Shown: one piece after another, positions 28,901 through 38,800 of the stretch
How the letters are laid out: every line of letters begins with the position of its first letter
How positions within the stretch are numbered: position 1 is the first letter of the stretch
Assembly: GCA_032209605.1 (NCBI GenBank)
Contig: JASFXZ010000043.1
Coordinates: 730,819 to 794,818, forward strand
Direction: 5' to 3'
Length of the DNA: 64,000 nt
Source of the DNA: Mactromeris polynyma
Lineage: Eukaryota; Mollusca; Bivalvia; Venerida; Mactridae
Notes under the pieces: model-generated
The model's database searches: none
Seen by the model: the letters and a program-made list of their open reading frames with translations, nothing else
Told to the model about the DNA's origin: nothing
Program-made: the position numbers and the translations under genes

Positions 28901-31900
28901 CATACTTATATATATACATCCAGCACCAACTAAAACACCAACCCTGTCACTTGTACTGATTGACTTGATTGACTTGATTGTGTACTTGTTATGGTGCATT
29001 GTGTTGTTACGAGGATATTAACACCATCACTGTAGTGCTCCCAGAACAAAAGCTTCTGTGAGTTGTAAATTGCAACATAATGCTGTTATTGAGAGGTTGT
29101 TTCTCTACAGGGGTTTAACCACAGGAGTTTGTGAGGAGTTCTTTCACTTTATGCCTTCTATAGTATGTATATATAGTACAATCTCCTGTGAGTTAAACTG
29201 GCGGTTGAAATGTACTACAGGAAAATTAATGAAAAGAGAGATTGTTGCTCAAAAGAGGGGTGCTTTGGAGAGGATATTGATTCTGTTATTAAACAAATCA
29301 GATATTGTTAAGCGTGTATTCCTCACTGAATGTTTCATTGATGTTACTAATAACTTTTAGTGAAAAGTTGTAATAAGTAAAGATAGGTCACATGTGGAAT
29401 ACATTGCAAATATTATTCAAGACAGACTTTAGGCCATGCGGAATTGGAATTTTGTTAAGCGTCCGCGTGCGCCTAGGTTTTGTGCTCCTCGAGCCAAAAA
29501 ACAACAACATTTTTTCTAAGCTAATGTTAATTTGTGTGAAAAACTAGTCAATTTGTGTGAAAAACTAGTCAATTTTAATTAGATTTATTCATGAATTGAT
29601 GTAGTTTTGAAACAAACCATTTTGTTTTGTTTTCATTAAAATATCTAAAATTATGCATCGCTTATTATTATTAGGATGTTTGTTTTTTCGTTATGAGTTT
29701 GTGTTTTCTTTTGAATAGGTAGCTAGGTTTCGCGATCTTAGGTTGACGCTTAACAAAATTCCAATTTGGCGTGGCCTTACCCAGTGCTATTACAGGGAAC
29801 TTCATGCACTGTTCCTTGAAACACTGTAACTATGTATTGTAAAGGCTTAGTCTTTCTTGCATACTATACCGAGATTTCCTGCATTTACACCAGTGCTGGA
29901 AAACTCTTACAGCCCTACATGTAGGATGAGTCTCGTGCTGATCATGTCACGTAATGACATGACATAACATCTAATAATGGCTCAAATGTATTTGTATTTA
30001 TATGTTATTATAAGTAAAACTTTATTAAAACATTAGTTGTTTAACTTAATTTCATCCTTTATTTCTTAAAAAGGTGCTAGAAGAAGAATCTCATTGACTT
30101 TATGTGCGGATGGAAATATCCTGCTCTCTGGTAACTGCAGAGCCTGGTTCCTGCCAGTAACCCTCAAGCTGGGTATTTCTATCCTACTAGAATTCAGTGA
30201 CAGATTCTTATATCATACCAATACAATGTGCATCTGGCTGTAATATACAGTTGGTGAACTGTAGAAAATTTGTGAAACAGAAATTTCCATGTTTGTTATA
30301 CTGTTCTCATATAAATTGAATTTACGTAGCGGTTTGAGACGTCTGAACTAAACTTGACATTTATGTGCCTTAAAATCTCCCACTCATTTCATTTAAATGT
30401 CAGTACAGGAAATATACAGCTTCACTGCACCCCTAACTATTCCATTGTCAATAACTCTCTTCACTGGAATTAAACTTTGACATTTAGTTGCTAATAGTGC
30501 TGTGATGTTACACCTCAAAGCTTCCTGGCCAATTTTGAAGGGAAATTATCTCCAAGATTGAAGTTGAAAATGGCAATAAAGTCACTTTGATTGTATATTT
30601 AACTGTAAATAAGAACGTGGGAAGTATGGTAAATATCACTTAAAGTACAGACAAACTTCTGGTTTAAAGACTACCAGTCCTCCTGAGGAAGTCTGTTTTA
30701 AACAGCAGGTCTGAAACATCCACTTGGTTTTTTAGTTGGAAAATAAGAAGTGTATTATGAGGCGTTGCTGTTAAAAACCTCCATTTTCCAATTGTGGTCT
30801 TTGACAACATATTTAACAATGTTATGTACTGTACAACAGGAAGGCATCCAGTACCAGCTCTGTGATTGGTTACACTATGAATGGTAATGGTTCTAGCATG
30901 GGTCTTGGTACCGCTGGACCACCTAGCTCGGGTCCCGTACCAGGACGACAACCACAAGGTCAACAACCAAGACAACAACCTGATCCAAGAGGTCAACAGG
31001 TACATTATTTGTTTGATATATTTACACTATGTTAGAATCTTGAATAGCTGAAATGAAACTTTTATTTTCTTTAAATCCTATGTTGAGACTATGATTTAGC
31101 TTGAAAAGTTTACATGTACAGTAAGTAAATTAGAAAAGTCAGAGGACATGCAGTAAGGACATACCAGGTGTGCCTCTGCCTATCATTCACAGTAGTATGA
31201 ATGAACATCTAGGTGAAAACAAGTAAGGAGGTCAATCGTGTACCCCCACAACTGTGTGTGTGTGAGGGGGGTGGGGGGCACATAGATTTGCACATGTCCA
31301 TTTGTTCGTATTACAAAATTGAACTAGTGTTACAAAACTTTATAATAATATTAAACATCACTTAAAATTGTGCACCTGAGATTTTTCAATTGATTTTATT
31401 TAGTAAGAGCACAGTTATGCTCCTTGATTGAATAAAGTCCTTCTATTACCATCATGTGATAATGATTGTCTTACTCTCACTGTGTTACAGACGAATGGTC
31501 GGAGAGATATGGATCCACGACAACAAGGTAATGGAGCACAACAAGGCTTACCCCATGCTCCTCCGCAACAACAGCAGCAAGGATTGCCACATGCACCACC
31601 ACAACAACCATCTCAACAACAGCAGCAACAGCAAAAACCTCTTCAGCAGCAACAGCAGCAGCAACAACAATTAAGGGATGGTCCCAGGTACTATTTTCCC
31701 GCTTGACAAAAAAGACAAAACCCATTATAGAAAAGTAATTAACGATACTTTATTTATACTAAATCTACAGAAATTCCTATTTGTGTGGAAACAGTAACTT
31801 TATTTGGATGTTTTCACAAAGATATTAAGCTTCCAGAGAAAAAAGAAAAGCTTAAGAATAATCTGTGCTTAACCGTAAAATAACTGCTGTGCTGTATAGA

Positions 31901-33538
31901 TAAGGTTACCATTAGGAAGCATTACAATTTAGACGGGCCACAATGAAAGCAGTTCCCTCGTGGAGAGGTATTACTGAGTCTGTCAATATTGTACTTCCCA
32001 AGCAATCTTTCTTGCTTCATATGTGTACTTTACTTTGGATCAAATATTGACTGAATTCCCTTAAATATTCCTAATAGTGTTTTAAACTATGGCAAATATT
32101 TTGAAAATGTTAACATCAGGATTAAACAATTTGAGGAATGAGGAGTGCATTGAACTCACCATGGAATATTTCATGGTGCTGCTTTCATGTTTACATTTAA
32201 CGGCATGGTTCTTAGTACGTCATATCTTCATAGCTTCTCCCCTATTATCATCAACCTTCTCTTTGAGGTCAGCCTAATAAGGGGCAGACATGAAACAGTT
32301 CAAGGTATGAGGCTTTGAATGGCTAGGTCACTTAATTGTCAGTGTTAATTGAAGTATTATTTTCACAATAGTGCCTTCAGTAATGCTCCTATCATCAAAT
32401 CTCAGGTTTGGACTTGCTGTCTTAAGTGGCAGATATCTCATGGTTTAAAGTTGAGTATCCCAAAGGTCAGGACACTAGAGGTGGATATTGGAGAGTGTTG
32501 GTTGAAGTTATATGACAATATTGTAATTTTGACTGTAACTTCTTAATTACTGTCCTTAACATCAGTCATAAAACTTCACATGCTCAGTGAGATGGAAGAC
32601 ATTTTTTATCTGTGGCACCAACAGTCAAGGTCACTAGAGATAACTTATAACTTAGGCATTCATGAGTATACCCCATACTTTTCCCTTCTTCCTACATCAA
32701 TACATCTACATCACATTACTGTTTCGCCTTAGCGAATATTGTTTTTCGCATGTTCCTTTTTCATGCTACTCCATTTTGTTTCTCGACGTCCCAAATACAT
32801 GCCCCTTCTACTCCACTCACCTTATTTCCTTACCAGACGTCCCATCATCTTAAAATTTCTTAGTATCACCAGCCCTACAGCTTTCCCTCTCAAACGTAAT
32901 TTAGGATAATCAAGTGTTCTGTCCATTCAAATGCTCTTGTTGAAAGTACTGAATAATGATATCCAATGACAAATTGTTTATTGGTGAATCAGTAATAGCT
33001 ATTTTACTTTATTTACTGAGTGGGAAGTAGTAACAACGTTGAAAGTAGCTTACATTTTACCAGAAGTTTGATAGAATAATTGTCTCTTCCATTCTACAAA
33101 TGTGCATTCTCTGTTGTTGTGTGTTTGATGCCTGCTCGATAAATCAATACATAGATGCTGGTAAGCAGAAAATGCTGCAAGATGGAAAGATTATAATTCT
33201 AGAGGACTTATAATGATTATGTGGCCCCATGGTGTACCCAATTATCTGGAGAAAAGCAGTTTCCTGTCATAGTTTCCTGTATTAATATGCCTGCAGACAA
33301 ATTTCAGTCAATATGCATTAATATCCAGTGTTTCGTTTGATTTAGATATATATGTGTATTATTTGTCTTTCCCAGGGGCCCGCCTCCCCACAATATGGTG
33401 CACAGACCCCCTCCGCCAAAACCTGGTGATGGAGCACCCCCAGCACAGAGACAGGTGTCAAAGGGCCAATCTAAGGATGAAGAAGATACCATGAAAAACC
33501 TACGTAAAACATTTGCTGGCATATTTGGTGAAATGTAA
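7859..33538 (+). CDS. Syn: Synapsin, 3' part (eight exons; 5' exons outside window)
   Basis: Synapsin is a peripheral protein of synaptic vesicles. It tethers vesicles to actin and to each other and binds ATP through an ATP-grasp C domain. Eight exons join in frame: 7859-7921, 8550-8692, 22615-22689, 26751-26853, 28318-28433, 30840-30999, 31491-31687 and 33376-33538, giving 339 residues and a TAA stop. All junctions are GT-AG. The first four exons carry C-domain signatures: [16 protein letters not shown] (the glycine-rich nucleotide-binding loop), [29 protein letters not shown] and [16 protein letters not shown]. Exon 5 gives the end of the C domain ([15 protein letters not shown]). Exons 6-7 encode a low-complexity Gly/Pro/Gln linker with Q runs. 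Exon 8 ends in the E-domain-like peptide [16 protein letters not shown]. The N-terminal domain and the first half of the C domain must lie to the left. Introns are up to 13.9 kb and loaded with tandem arrays. Confidence 0.95.
8550..8692 (+). CDS. Syn: Synapsin exon (window exon 2)
   Basis: 143 bp, acceptor cttttccag, donor gtaagt. Encodes [19 protein letters not shown] and [11 protein letters not shown], the central ATP-grasp region. It leaves two bases of a Leu codon completed by the next exon. Confidence 0.95.
8910..9215. repeat. Minisatellite, 51-bp unit, 6 copies
   Basis: Six near-perfect copies containing caaccatgtccacaatggtt and ccagacggtagtcacct. The 17-codon unit is open in several frames on both strands, which explains the 86-124-codon frames here. 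Flanking DNA (9216-9390) holds diverged caaccatg/catggttg fragments, probably older decay of the same unit. It lies in the synapsin intron after window exon 2. Confidence 0.95.
9726..9833 (+). repeat. Dispersed repeat with ggtaaatttacc palindrome, copy 1
   Basis: About 105 bp including gtgcaacataaaaaattgcc, gattgctggtcactc and gtaaatttaccgaaattcag. The reverse complement of nearly the same sequence lies at 61495-61609 in DDX20 intron 1, so this is an interspersed element. Confidence 0.85.
9996..11258. mobile_element. TA-flanked pogo/Tigger-like DNA transposon, non-autonomous
   Basis: The left end CAGTGGAAACTCCCTAATC at 9996 matches the inverted right end gattagggagtttccactg (ends 11258, with one small mismatch). 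TA sits immediately outside both ends. Subterminal copies of a ccggac/ctccagtccgg motif occur at both ends, as is usual in pogo/Tigger relatives. The 1263-bp body has no intact transposase frame. The surrounding gtacatg/catgtac makes the presumed target site palindromic. Confidence 0.75.
11370..11567. mobile_element. Possible decayed end of a second TA-flanked transposon
   Basis: Repeated gttcga motifs (gttcgagtgttcgacctatc, gttcgaggtatctactgtg) lead to gtccgaagttttactg followed by TA at 11568. Reversed, this reads CAGTAAAACTTCGGAC, similar in style to pogo/Tigger termini. I could not find the opposite end, so it is probably truncated. Confidence 0.35.
11922..14229. repeat. Minisatellite, 48-bp unit, about 48 copies
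   Basis: Copies of a 48-bp unit starting tttgataatgatctgctgtc and ending agccagtattgtgaaacg. Variation is almost confined to two positions: ccAac/ccGac and aacAt/aacGt. The unit is 16 codons, so frames of up to 798 codons stay open on both strands. One single-base deletion (gaaactttgat near 13937) shifts all frames. It lies in a synapsin intron, and none of these frames resembles a protein family. Confidence 0.97.
14512..14820. repeat. Diverged ~115-127-bp tandem repeat, 3 copies
   Basis: Three diverged copies of a unit containing acacatttctggaac, cttcattacaaccaatttt and tgactaaacaact, starting near 14521, 14636 and 14763. Older and more decayed than the arrays on either side. Confidence 0.8.
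14927..14998. repeat. gagttgacc-rich dispersed motif, copy 1
   Basis: A short stretch of repeated gagttgac(c/t) phrases ending gagttgaccagttac. A similar stretch in opposite orientation is at 60027-60107 in twinfilin intron 1. It may be the end of a decayed transposon. Confidence 0.45.
15013..21663. repeat. Large satellite-like array, 74-bp unit, about 90 copies
   Basis: 6.65 kb of copies containing gtataccactagtatgtgac and agccagttctcacacc. A one-base-shorter 'agcag' variant makes some units 73 bp. Variable slots are accattg/acccttg/acctttg, caacac/ctaacac/ctacac and acacatgg/actcatgg/acatgct. There is higher-order structure: a block of about 980 bp beginning at ctttgtcatc (16971) recurs 1551 bp downstream (18522), including the rare ggcataccac unit (17821 and 19372). 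A second block recurs with a 2510-bp offset (gaatccttca at 18471 and 20981). The unit is not 3n, so no long open frame forms. It lies in synapsin intron 2 of the window. Confidence 0.97.
21664..22614. other. Intron DNA with poly-G tract
   Basis: Intron sequence between the 74-bp array and synapsin window exon 3. It contains a G-rich run around 22229-22253 (about 24 G/A bases, nearly all G). Nothing else recognisable. Confidence 0.6.
22615..22689 (+). CDS. Syn: Synapsin exon (window exon 3)
   Basis: 75 bp, acceptor gaattttcag, donor gtatgt. Encodes [19 protein letters not shown], an almost invariant synapsin C-domain block. Split codons at both ends match the neighbouring exons. Confidence 0.96.
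22690..24074. other. Synapsin intron DNA with poly-G tract
   Basis: Start of the intron between window exons 3 and 4. It holds a G-rich run around 23241-23260. The minus-strand open frame at 23139-23408 crosses it and shows no recognisable domain. Confidence 0.5.
24075..24278 (+). repeat. Dispersed repeat ('cagctaggggtcc'), copy 1
   Basis: About 200 bp beginning cagggtttttcctaag and containing atttttcagctaggggtcc, caaaggtttattttaggg and gaaagaaaagggagtc. A diverged copy in the same orientation is at 34882-35083. No inverted ends were recognised. Confidence 0.85.
24799..24969. mobile_element. TA-flanked MITE (171 bp), family shared with 48056-48682
   Basis: Left end ctgccggaccttgttcattc and inverted right end aataaatgaggtccaactg are flanked by TA on each side. 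The inner sequence (tcgaatagcccatttcaac, cctaagaagatacatcggg, caccaagtattcacatagaa) matches the longer copy at 48056-48682. Pogo/Tigger-like by target site and end sequence. Confidence 0.75.
25345..25885 (-). CDS. Cysteine-rich minus-strand candidate, possibly nested TIMP-like gene
   Basis: Two open minus-strand blocks lie inside the intron between synapsin window exons 3 and 4. The first (25885 down to 25715) reads [18 protein letters not shown] and later [10 protein letters not shown]. The second (25656 down to 25345) reads [13 protein letters not shown] and [18 protein letters not shown]. TIMPs have a D-[VI]-[VI]-R-A segment near the N terminus and a C-x-W-T-D-x-V-T-x-K segment in the C-terminal domain, which these loosely recall. 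TIMP genes are known to sit on the opposite strand inside synapsin introns in Drosophila and vertebrates. Against it: the defining CxC N terminus and signal peptide are not found, cysteine spacing differs, the blocks are in different frames and I cannot place convincing splice sites. This may be chance. Confidence 0.25.
26751..26853 (+). CDS. Syn: Synapsin exon (window exon 4)
   Basis: 103 bp, acceptor gttgatttcag, donor gtaagt. Encodes [16 protein letters not shown] and [12 protein letters not shown], the late C domain. Confidence 0.96.
26854..27555. other. Synapsin intron DNA before the 25-bp array
   Basis: AT-rich intron sequence between window exon 4 and the 25-bp array. The minus frame 27286-27495 shows no recognisable family. 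No transposon end found. Confidence 0.5.
27556..28317. repeat. Minisatellite, 25-bp unit, about 30 copies, ending in a splice acceptor
   Basis: Copies of tcagttttacatcaatacat plus a 5-7-base atat tail ending in g, c or t (atatg, atacg, atatt). The distal third is enriched in the atatatttcag variant, and the final unit's cag at 28315-28317 is the acceptor of the next synapsin exon. The 25-bp unit has no stop in the three + frames, so the array is open throughout. One frame (from 27553) runs without a stop into the synapsin frame at 28318. Confidence 0.96.
28318..28433 (+). CDS. Syn: Synapsin exon (window exon 5)
   Basis: 116 bp, donor gtaagt. The acceptor AG is part of the last repeat unit of the 25-bp array. 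Encodes [20 protein letters not shown], matching the end of the synapsin C domain (mammalian form: ..GDHQDEDKQLI..). Confidence 0.93.
28434..29431. other. Synapsin intron DNA
   Basis: AT-rich intron. The small + frames at 28833-29021 and 29058-29360 have no recognisable domain or splice context. Confidence 0.5.
29432..29776. mobile_element. Harbinger-like MITE, 345 bp, TTA target duplication
   Basis: Terminal inverted repeats of about 32 bp: left ggccatgcggaattggaatt and right (reversed) ggccacgccaaattggaatt, both continuing ttgttaagcgtc. TTA is present at 29429-29431 and 29777-29779. A 3-bp TWA duplication with GC-starting ends is typical of PIF/Harbinger. No coding capacity inside. Confidence 0.8.
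29780..30839. other. Synapsin intron DNA
   Basis: No exon or repeat recognised. The minus frame 30664-31005 overlaps synapsin exon 6 and is a shadow. Confidence 0.5.
30840..30999 (+). CDS. Syn: Synapsin exon (window exon 6)
   Basis: 160 bp, acceptor gtacaacag, donor gtacat. Encodes the start of the variable linker: [17 protein letters not shown], then Gly/Pro/Gln-rich sequence ending PDPRGQQ. The linker is not conserved in detail between phyla. Frame continuity and splice sites support the call. Confidence 0.88.
31491..31687 (+). CDS. Syn: Synapsin exon (window exon 7), poly-Gln
   Basis: 197 bp, acceptor gtgttacag, donor gtacta. Encodes [20 protein letters not shown] and three Q runs of about 5-9. 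CAA/CAG are mixed, so the tract is not a pure triplet expansion. Reading through the donor would stop after RYYFPA at about 31704, giving a shorter C terminus lacking the E domain. Confidence 0.88.
31706..33375. other. Synapsin last intron
   Basis: AT-rich intron with no recognisable coding, RNA or transposon feature. Small open frames here (32089-32277, 32349-32546, 32662-32853) look random. Confidence 0.5.
33376..33538 (+). CDS. Syn: Synapsin terminal exon (E domain and stop)
   Basis: 163 bp, acceptor tgtctttcccag. Encodes [18 protein letters not shown], then [16 protein letters not shown] and TAA at 33536-33538. The terminal peptide matches the conserved synapsin E-domain end that contributes to vesicle clustering. 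Confidence 0.95.
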
Positions 33539-34226
33539 CCAAAGTTTAGAACTAGTAAAAGTTATGTAAATTGTCCTATTACAAAACCTGGTGTTTCTTT
33601 TAGTGCTATTCTATGTGATGTAGAGAGTTGAGTGTGTGTGATGATAACCAATTAGATAATGTACTTGGTACAAGTATTATACAACATTGTGTGTTCACTC
33701 ATGAGGAATTTATATGATAAAAAACCAAGTCAAATGTCTTATACTGTTTGCTGCTATTTTCTCGTTACTTCCGGGTTCTTGGTATTTCAATAGCAAAACA
33801 TACATTGAAACAATTAAGCATAGTAGGAAAATATGGAAAATAAATGATATTGTTAGCATTAATTAGCTGTAAAAGATTTGAAAGAAGAAACTAAACGCAA
33901 ATACAAATCTAAGTAAGTTTTTCTTCTGTTACGTTATTTCGTTAGTACCAATGTACCGTGAAAATACAAGCAAACAGTTTACATAGATTTTGAAATGTCT
34001 CTCTGATTTAGATTGTTTCGTATAATAGACCAGCAATGTACTTTGGTCTTAACTCATATGTACTCATATAATTTTGTAAATGTTTTATGATTAACTCTGT
34101 AAAAATGAATGTAATTTTGTGGACATGAGATATTGTCACCAAACCAATTCCCAAGAAGAAAGTGACCATTTGATATCTAGCTGGCAAACAATCAAAACAA
34201 GCTGACCGGCACAAAATGTGTGACTA
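33539..34226 (+). other. Probable synapsin 3' UTR
   Basis: Follows the synapsin stop codon. The first AATAAA is at 33839-33844. Further candidates are at 35996-36001 and 36769-36774, so the UTR could be much longer and include the MITEs below. Which site is used cannot be told from sequence. Confidence 0.4.
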
Positions 34227-34234
34227 TAATACAT

Positions 34235-34558
34235 CACAGGAGATTGTCACGAGTTCTCTCCTTTTAGCCCTTCTAGAATTCTCTCATATTTTATATGTTC
34301 TACATAGACATATACTATAGAAGAGATAAAGGGAGAGAACTATAGAAAGGATAAAGGGAGAGAACTATAGAAGGGATAAAGGGAGAGAACTATAGAAGGG
34401 ACAAAGGGAGAGAACTATAGAAGGGATAAAGGGAGAGAACTATAGAAGGGATAAAGGGAGAGAACTATAGAAGGGATAAAGGGAGGGAACTATAGAAGGG
34501 ATAAAGGGAGGGAACTATAGAAGGGATAAAGGGAGAGAACTTTTGACAATCTCCTGTG
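34235..34558. mobile_element. Hairpin MITE, copy 1 (8-bp target duplication)
   Basis: Inverted ends cacaggagattgtcacgag and ttgacaatctcctgtg, with a perfect 8-bp duplication TAATACAT at 34227-34234 and 34559-34566. The right arm has expanded into a tandem array (34314-34541). An 8-bp duplication suggests a hAT-type transposase. Related copies are at 35611, 43935 and 56869. Confidence 0.85.
34314..34541. repeat. 25-bp minisatellite inside MITE copy 1, about 9 copies
   Basis: Copies of actatagaagggataaaggg plus agaga. The unit is the right-arm sequence that occurs only once or twice in the other MITE copies, so the array arose within the element. Confidence 0.93.
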
Positions 34559-34881
34559 TAATACATGTACACAGGTTCTATGACTGCAAATGATTAGGCA
34601 GGTTTTGTACGGAATCTATTTTGAGGCAATTGACATACCGTAATACTTTGAAATCTTTGCTAAATTTACCTGTTACATGAACCAGTAGTAGCATGTTATT
34701 GAGAATGTTTGAATTGTGTTCTTTACTTGAAAGTGTTCTTCAGCATAGTCATGACTGAAATTTGATGTCAAAATCAACCATACTTTCTAGGCACCACAAT
34801 TATAATTTGATATGTCATATGAAATGGGTATAGTCATGTTCTTGTGATCGGCAGTGAAATATTGCTGATATAATAAGTATG

Positions 34882-35083
34882 CAGGGTTTTCCCTAGGATT
34901 TTTCAGCTAGGGTTCCTTGGACCCTCGTCTTTGATAAATTGGGGGTCCTTGGTATATTTGTAGGGTCCCAGACATGCAGTTTATACTGAACAAAGGTTTA
35001 TTTTAGGGGTCCCAGGGATCCACAGTAAGTTGAAAATGGGAGTCACTAGAAAGAAAAGGGAGTCAAGAGACTCAAGATTTCTG
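34882..35083 (+). repeat. Dispersed repeat ('cagctaggggtcc'), copy 2
   Basis: Same family and orientation as 24075-24278, from cagggttttccctagg to gactcaagatttctgg, with scattered substitutions. Confidence 0.85.
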
Positions 35084-35610
35084 GTAAAATTTTATTTCTT
35101 ATGAAACATGTAGCTTATAGACAAAATTATTGTAAACAACACATTTGGCATATATTCCAATCACACTATTTTGATATTTGTTGATATACAATTAATGTTT
35201 ATAGTTTGGTCACAGATTAAAAGCCAGGACCGTGACATCGTCCCAGCAATGCATTGCTGCATTACCCAAGATACGGCTGTACCCTACATATTGTTGTTGT
35301 ACAAACAAACATATTACATGTTTGTGTTTTTGCTACCATGTAAATATTACTCATTGTATGTTCAGACTGAACCTAAAAGCAATCATTATTCAAATGACAT
35401 TTTTGAGGTTATATTGCTTTTGAATATATGCGTTCTGATGTCAAATTAATGCCTATGAAATCTCAATCTGACTGAAGTCTTCCTAAAAGTAGCGTAGTGT
35501 TTGTGAGGAAATGATTTTAATCGGATTGATAAATGTTAAGTTGGTTTGAACATTTTTAGTATGGTTGGGTAACCTTGGAATTGCAGTGAAAGTAGATCTA
35601 TGTTGAATAC

Positions 35611-35843
35611 GGAGGAGATTGTCATGAGTTCTCTCCCTTCTCTAGTATATGTATATATTCAGGCATAGAATGTGGGGCATATCTTGGATATATTTTGATG
35701 TTTGAAGTGTGCTTTCGGCAGTGGTCAGGCGTTAGACACCTTGTACTATATCGTATATATATATATAGATGTACTATAGAAAGGATAAAGGGAGATAACT
35801 ATAGAAGGTATAAAGGGAAAGAACTCATGACAACTTCCTGTGG
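35611..35843. mobile_element. Hairpin MITE, copy 2
   Basis: Left end ggaggagattgtcatgagtt, right end aactcatgacaacttcctg plus tgg. An 8-bp duplication TTGAATAC lies at 35603-35610 and 35844-35851. Two partial right-arm units are present. The centre is longer and unrelated to copy 4. Confidence 0.8.
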
Positions 35844-35851
35844 TTGAATAC

Positions 35852-38800
35852 TATATTTAGAACATACTTATCATTTTAACATCATTGAATGTACAGTAAA
35901 TTTAACTTTTTGAATATTGTACCAGAAGGTCGTAGTGAACTTGTGTAGCCATATTATTATGCTATACAATTAATTTGGTACTAGAATTTATTGAAAATAA
36001 AATAATTTTTAAATTTCATGTATAGATTTTAATGCAACTGCATAATATCTTTTATAATATTGTGTTTCATATTTATCTTATGTATAGGAAAAACTAAAAT
36101 GCATTCCAATGTCATTGTTATAATATTTTATTTTTATTTTACATTATATTGTATAATATATAGTACAACCAATACCGGTATATGTGTACATGGTGATCTA
36201 GTCTTATGACTTTCATGCTTGTTTGCTTCATTGTAATATCCTGAATGTTACATGGATAACTCACCATTTGTTGGTTTAATCATGTGTATCTTATAACTTG
36301 TCCAAGGACTGGAATAACACAGCAGTTCTCTGGTTGTTAAACTAACTTAATGTTCGTTTAACCTTCAATACTTTCCAGGCAAATGTTTGTTAATTAAATG
36401 TTTATGGGATAAAACTGTAACGTGTTGAGGAGGGATATGACCTCAAATGTACCACATTGTTTAATGCCGATTGCATCTTCCATACAGACACATAACAAGG
36501 ATTTGATTTCGTTGTTTGACCATATGATCTTGTAGACTTTGTTACATCCAAACTTTAATTGTATCTTACTGATGTATATGATTTTAAAGGTACAAAAATG
36601 TACCAGTCAGATGTACACAAATTGATTATTGGGAACAAATGTTGCAACGTGCAGTAAGTGGATGCATTGCCTAGATAAGTACTACTGGCATTTTTTGTAG
36701 TCTGCCCTTTAATTATTTTTATACAAACATTGTTTAACTGTAAAATGCTGGGAAAGTTGTGAGAAAAAAATAAATTTCCTATATTGTGGTAATTTTGTTT
36801 TAAGAATTAACTTGTGTGTATTTTTGTTAAATAATGTTTTCTCTCTCTAGATATTTAAAATACCAATAATGAATTGGCATTGAGATTTAAGCCACAGGTA
36901 CCATGTGGGTGGGGTATGTTGAATTTTATCTGTTTTTGTTATGGTTGTTGCTTCCCTTTATATAATTCTAGTCATTATTGTTTTACGTTTTGACTCTGCA
37001 TTTTCACAAACAAACCTTAGCTGTGATACTTCATTTTGTTTTTGTTTTCATAGTTTCTGATATTTCCATTGTCTGTTTGTTGTTAATATCATTATTTGTC
37101 AGTTACAGAAACTGGGTACTAAAATAGATAGTTCCCACATCTACAATATTTACCTCCCTTGTTCTTAATCATCAGCCATTTTGATAGGCAAACTGATAAG
37201 CAATTAAAGAATTGAGATTTCTGTTTGCAAATTTAAAATTTTGGTTCTTTGTCTTACTCTAAATTGATAATGATGTTATGTTTATGATGTGTTGAATGGA
37301 ATTGTTACTGCAAATGTGAACAAGAAATATCTTTAAAAAAGATGAACGGTGTAGATAGAATTTCGGAACTCCAGAGGGTACGCTACTGGACACCTGTTTG
37401 GTGCCTTCTCCACTTAAAATATGAACCAATCAAAACGTCTATTTTGTTGCATATTTAAACAATGCACTTCATATACATTTGATTGGTCTAATATGTAGGT
37501 CAAAATCAATACTGTACAGCTATGCCGAAATATAGAGAGAATTTTGTTCTCTAGGTTTGCCCTCATTGCAAGTATTTGAAGATTTTCACGATCATGATGA
37601 TAATTATGGTAAGCATTCTGTATGTACAGGGTATTACAGGTATGGTAAACATTCTGTATGTACAGGGTATTACAGGTATGAAGTCATTATGATGTCACTG
37701 CCAATGTTGATTATGTGAACACCTTTTACTCATATATATATACCTTGACGTCTCACCACCTTATAATTATGAAAGTTTTACTTATATATAATGTTATGTA
37801 TGTATCTCCAGTTTGTATTCTGTTGGTTCATAAAACCTTTATTGTTAAACTGTTACACTTATATTGTTGTATATTCTGTTGTTTATGTATGAAGTTTAGT
37901 TCCTTTACAATAACTTCTCAGATTTTATAACAACTGTTTTTTGTACAAAACTATTTACTAATGAATCCATGTTATTGTAATCCAGCTTTTCTTGTGTGTG
38001 TTTCTAGGGGCCAAGACATGTCAGCCCCTTAGTTTTATAATATACATGTTGTCATATAGCATATAATGTAGTCGTTTAGTAAATGTAATTTAGTCCTATA
38101 TGACTATGTAGAACATTCCATTGTTAGATGCGTGCTGGTGTGAACATTCAAGCTGTTTGTTACAGATTTTGTGTCAGAAGTGCCAGATGTTCTGTATGAA
38201 TCAAGTATGTTATGCTGTTGTATGCCGGGTATATCAGTTTTAAATCAGACTTGTTTGTCTCTTGTTAAACGCAATCTATTGTTATCACCAAATACCAGTA
38301 GGTAGAACTTCAGATTTGCATATTTGTCTGTGGCGGGTCAGAATTTTTTTAAAGAATAATAAATCACATGACTATGACTGCTGATATTTTAGTCTTAAAT
38401 ATATTTACTTACAATCAAGGTAACATGACTGTATGGTCTGTCTGCAAACATATTGTTTCATTCACAAACATGTATTGACCATCTCGGATGTTGAACTTAT
38501 TTATTTGCAGCAGAGTTCTAAATAGTCTGAGATGCATGTTGCCCAGTAATAAATAACATTTTAATACGACTTGTTAATGATGTTGAGTAATTGACATAAG
38601 ATGAAAATCTTGTTTATTATCTTTAAGATGATAAAGACCCCTGCTTACAAACTCCTTGCAAGGGAGACAACTTGAAGCACACATTTAACTTTATAAATGG
38701 CAATTATGCTGTGTTGTTCATAGCTGTCACATTAAAAGCATTACTGGTCTTGTATATGCTGAGCGCTTGCACAGAGATCCACTTGTTAAGATGTGTACTG

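Noticed and set aside
31477..31725. Minus-strand 82-codon frame (Val/Ala-rich)
   Set aside because: Antisense of the synapsin poly-Gln exon.
37360..37560. Possible MITE near gagggtacgctactggaca
   Set aside because: No convincing inverted ends or target duplication could be seen.
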